Translations under genes and position numbers: made by a program | Shown: positions 14,370 to 15,779 of the stretch, one piece after another | Layout: every line of letters begins with the position of its first letter | How positions within the stretch are numbered: the stretch's first letter is position 1 | From: Sulfurospirillum arcachonense | GTDB lineage: Bacteria > Campylobacterota > Campylobacteria > Campylobacterales > Sulfurospirillaceae | DNA length: 15,779 nucleotides | Assembly: GCA_015662785.1 (NCBI GenBank) | Contig: DQTM01000046.1 | Coordinates: 1 to 15,779, forward strand | Reading direction: 5' to 3' | The notes under the pieces: generated by a model | What the model was told of the DNA's origin: nothing | Databases searched by the model: none | Seen by the model: the letters and a program-made list of their open reading frames with translations, nothing else

Positions 14370-15494
14370 TTAGTTTAAGTTACTCATTAGTTCATTATAT
14401 TTTGATACAAAGGTTTCTAAATTTTTAGTGATATCGGCTGTATCTTGTTTTACTGTTACATTGCTTGTGCCTGTTTCATTTAAAGTTATAGATACACCAA
14501 CGATTAAATCATCAAAGATATTAGATGTACGTGATATTGAGATTCCATTATAGAGTAATGAAGCATCACTTGCGTTTTGGATTTTATCAGTTGTAGTAGT
14601 TTTACTAAGAGAATCAAGTCCAAAAGTAGTAGCTGAAGCACCATTTATAGTTAAACTAGAGTCATCAGAGCTTAAGACTAATGCACCATTTTCTATACTA
14701 GAAGTTAGCTCATTCCCTAATCCTAATGCGGCTATTTTAGTGTTTATTTCAGAGATACCATCTCCGCTTGTAACAGTAATACCATAATCTACTCCATTTA
14801 CATTAAATGTCAATGTTTCATCAATACCTGCATGTGTATTTGTTGATGCAATGGCCGTGTACTTATAGTTGTTATTTATACCTAAGTCATCTATGGCTGT
14901 ACCTGTAGAAGTAATTGTAATTGCTTGGTTAGAACCTGTATCAGTCGATTTTAAAATTAATTTGTATGGGTCAGTTCCACCTACATTTAATATTGATGCA
15001 TTTACTTTTCCATTTGTCTGGTCAAAAATATCATTTTTTAATTGGTTGAGTGTTGTACTTCCATCAACTTCAATATCATAATCAGTACCATCAATGTTTA
15101 TAGTTATAGTTTCTGTGCCTGTTGCAAAGGTTGCTGTTTCACTTGAAAAAGCTTTAGACTCTACAATATCGCTTTGGGCTAAACTTATGACATCAACAGA
15201 GAAATCTTGTATAGAAGTTCCTGCTACAACACTTACATTAACAGAATCTCCACTAACTGAACTAGATCTTTGTAAGTAACTAAGCTCGTCAGATAGAGTA
15301 CTTGTGGCACTTTTAAATTCAGCAGCCATTGTTGTGAGTATAGATAAATCAGCTAGTTTTGTTGTTGTTGAAGTTATTTTTCGATCAATTGGTGCGACTT
15401 GATTTGATTCATCAAATTCACGAAGCTTTTCAATAATGTCGTAACTTAGAGCTCCATTACTACCAAGACCTATATTACTTAAAGAACCTGCCAT
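14370..15494 (-). CDS. fliD: FliD N-terminal ORF (374 residues)
   Basis: This is the part of fliD translated from the normal start, ATG 15492-15494, preceded by AAAGGA. It begins MAGSLSNIGLGSNGALSYDI and includes two hook-IN-type repeats (near GTDYDIEVDGSTTLNQLKND and GVDYGITVTSGDG). It ends at the premature TAA after about 58% of the protein, so it would lack the C-terminal helices of the cap. Confidence 0.6.
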   Translation of the reverse strand: MAGSLSNIGLGSNGALSYDIIEKLREFDESNQVAPIDRKITSTTTKLADLSILTTMAAEFKSATSTLSDELSYLQRSSSVSGDSVNVSVVAGTSIQDFSVDVISLAQSDIVESKAFSSETATFATGTETITINIDGTDYDIEVDGSTTLNQLKNDIFDQTNGKVNASILNVGGTDPYKLILKSTDTGSNQAITITSTGTAIDDLGINNNYKYTAIASTNTHAGIDETLTFNVNGVDYGITVTSGDGISEINTKIAALGLGNELTSSIENGALVLSSDDSSLTINGASATTFGLDSLSKTTTTDKIQNASDASLLYNGISISRTSNIFDDLIVGVSITLNETGTSNVTVKQDTADITKNLETFVSKYNELMSNLN

Positions 15495-15497
15495 TAT

Positions 15498-15779
15498 TTA
15501 TCCTTTTTTATCAAAAATCGTTCCTATGATTTCTTGCATTTTTTCAGAGAGTAGCATAGCTTCTTCTGTTGGTATTTTTCTGATTGCTTTTCCTGTGCTT
15601 CTCTCAACAACATCAACGAACAAAATATTTATCTTATCATTAAAGCCAAACTGTACGTTTGTCCCTAAAGAATCCATTTGTTCATTGAGTTTTCCTACTG
15701 TTTCTGTTAGTTTTGCACTAATGTCTTGTTTTTCCTGAGTGCTTTCTCTGGCACTTTTCGCCATTTGATGAGAATTTTC
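15498..15779 (-). CDS. flaG: FlaG family protein (start beyond window)
   Basis: The C-terminal 93 residues are visible and the frame is open at the right edge, so the true start probably lies outside. An internal ATG at 15762-15764 would give an 88-residue protein that lacks the usual disordered FlaG N-terminus. The signature core is LGFTNVQF-like (DSLGTNVQFGFNDKINILFV) followed by DVVERSTGKAIRKIPTEEAM, as in FlaG proteins that affect filament length. The gene sits just upstream of fliD with a 3-base gap and appears intact. Confidence 0.88.
   Translation of the reverse strand, partial: ENSHQMAKSARESTQEKQDISAKLTETVGKLNEQMDSLGTNVQFGFNDKINILFVDVVERSTGKAIRKIPTEEAMLLSEKMQEIIGTIFDKKG

Larger units (their letters stand above)
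13554..15494 (-). pseudogene. fliD: Flagellar cap (hook-associated protein 2) FliD, interrupted by an in-frame stop
   Basis: The whole frame is 646 codons, the usual FliD size in Campylobacterota, but codon 375 is TAA (14370-14372). The frame is otherwise continuous on both sides: NELMSNLN before the stop, ATKYDLDSKATGTFQGVSEI after it. At this place relatives have a sense codon, probably Glu (GAA to TAA is one base change). FliD caps the filament tip and guides flagellin assembly. The N-terminal part carries the coiled-coil start and hook-IN-like repeats. The C-terminal part holds the rest of the D2/D3 and D0 regions, needed for the cap. Without readthrough no functional cap can form. The gene lies between flaG and fliS, the standard order. 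Confidence 0.85.

Noticed and set aside
14370..15494. FliD N-terminal half as a genuine short FliD.
   Set aside because: The same frame continues after the single TAA with FliD C-terminal sequence, so truncation by mutation is far more likely than a short family.

Overview
The window reads as chromosome from a low-GC member of the Campylobacterota, most like Sulfurimonas or a close relative. This rests on AT-rich codon use, the flaG-fliD-fliS order, and FliS, FliD and YchJ sequences of the kind found in that group. The genus is an inference. There are no rRNA, tRNA, CRISPR or phage genes.

Layout. (1) 1-2534, minus strand: an operon of a Tas-like aldo/keto reductase, a YchJ-family SEC-C protein, an EamA-type transporter and the start of a SAM-dependent methyltransferase that runs off the left edge. 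The transporter has no ordinary start codon and no stop before the methyltransferase, so the last two genes form one open frame. (2) 2590-8227, minus strand: iorA, iorB, a phenylacetate-CoA ligase (PaaK) and a tandem-ACT protein, coupled by ATGA and TAATG overlaps. A 231-bp element built of inverted repeats follows, then a second PaaK paralogue. (3) 8520-12956, plus strand, divergent from iorA: a complete livJHMGF-type ABC importer. (4) 12957-15779, minus strand: a flagellar cluster flaG-fliD-fliS plus a small helical protein. It converges on livF with no spacer, and its fliD and fliS are broken.

How the genes may work together. Indolepyruvate:ferredoxin oxidoreductase links 2-oxo (aryl or branched) acids and acyl-CoAs, and PaaK activates aryl acids to CoA thioesters. 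With the amino-acid-type importer this forms a locus for amino-acid or aryl-acid uptake and interconversion. It could run oxidatively (amino-acid breakdown) or reductively (aryl acid to aryl-CoA to arylpyruvate to amino acid); the sequence alone does not settle the direction. The tandem-ACT protein is a plausible amino-acid sensor for it.

Most notable observations: a MITE-like or attenuator-like palindromic element between the two PaaK modules; clear decay of fliD and fliS (one in-frame stop in fliD, one frameshift plus one Trp-to-stop in fliS) beside intact metabolic genes; an EamA-methyltransferase in-frame junction; an ATC codon where the EamA start is expected; and a recurring TACATGTA palindrome, one copy of which lies in the iorA promoter.
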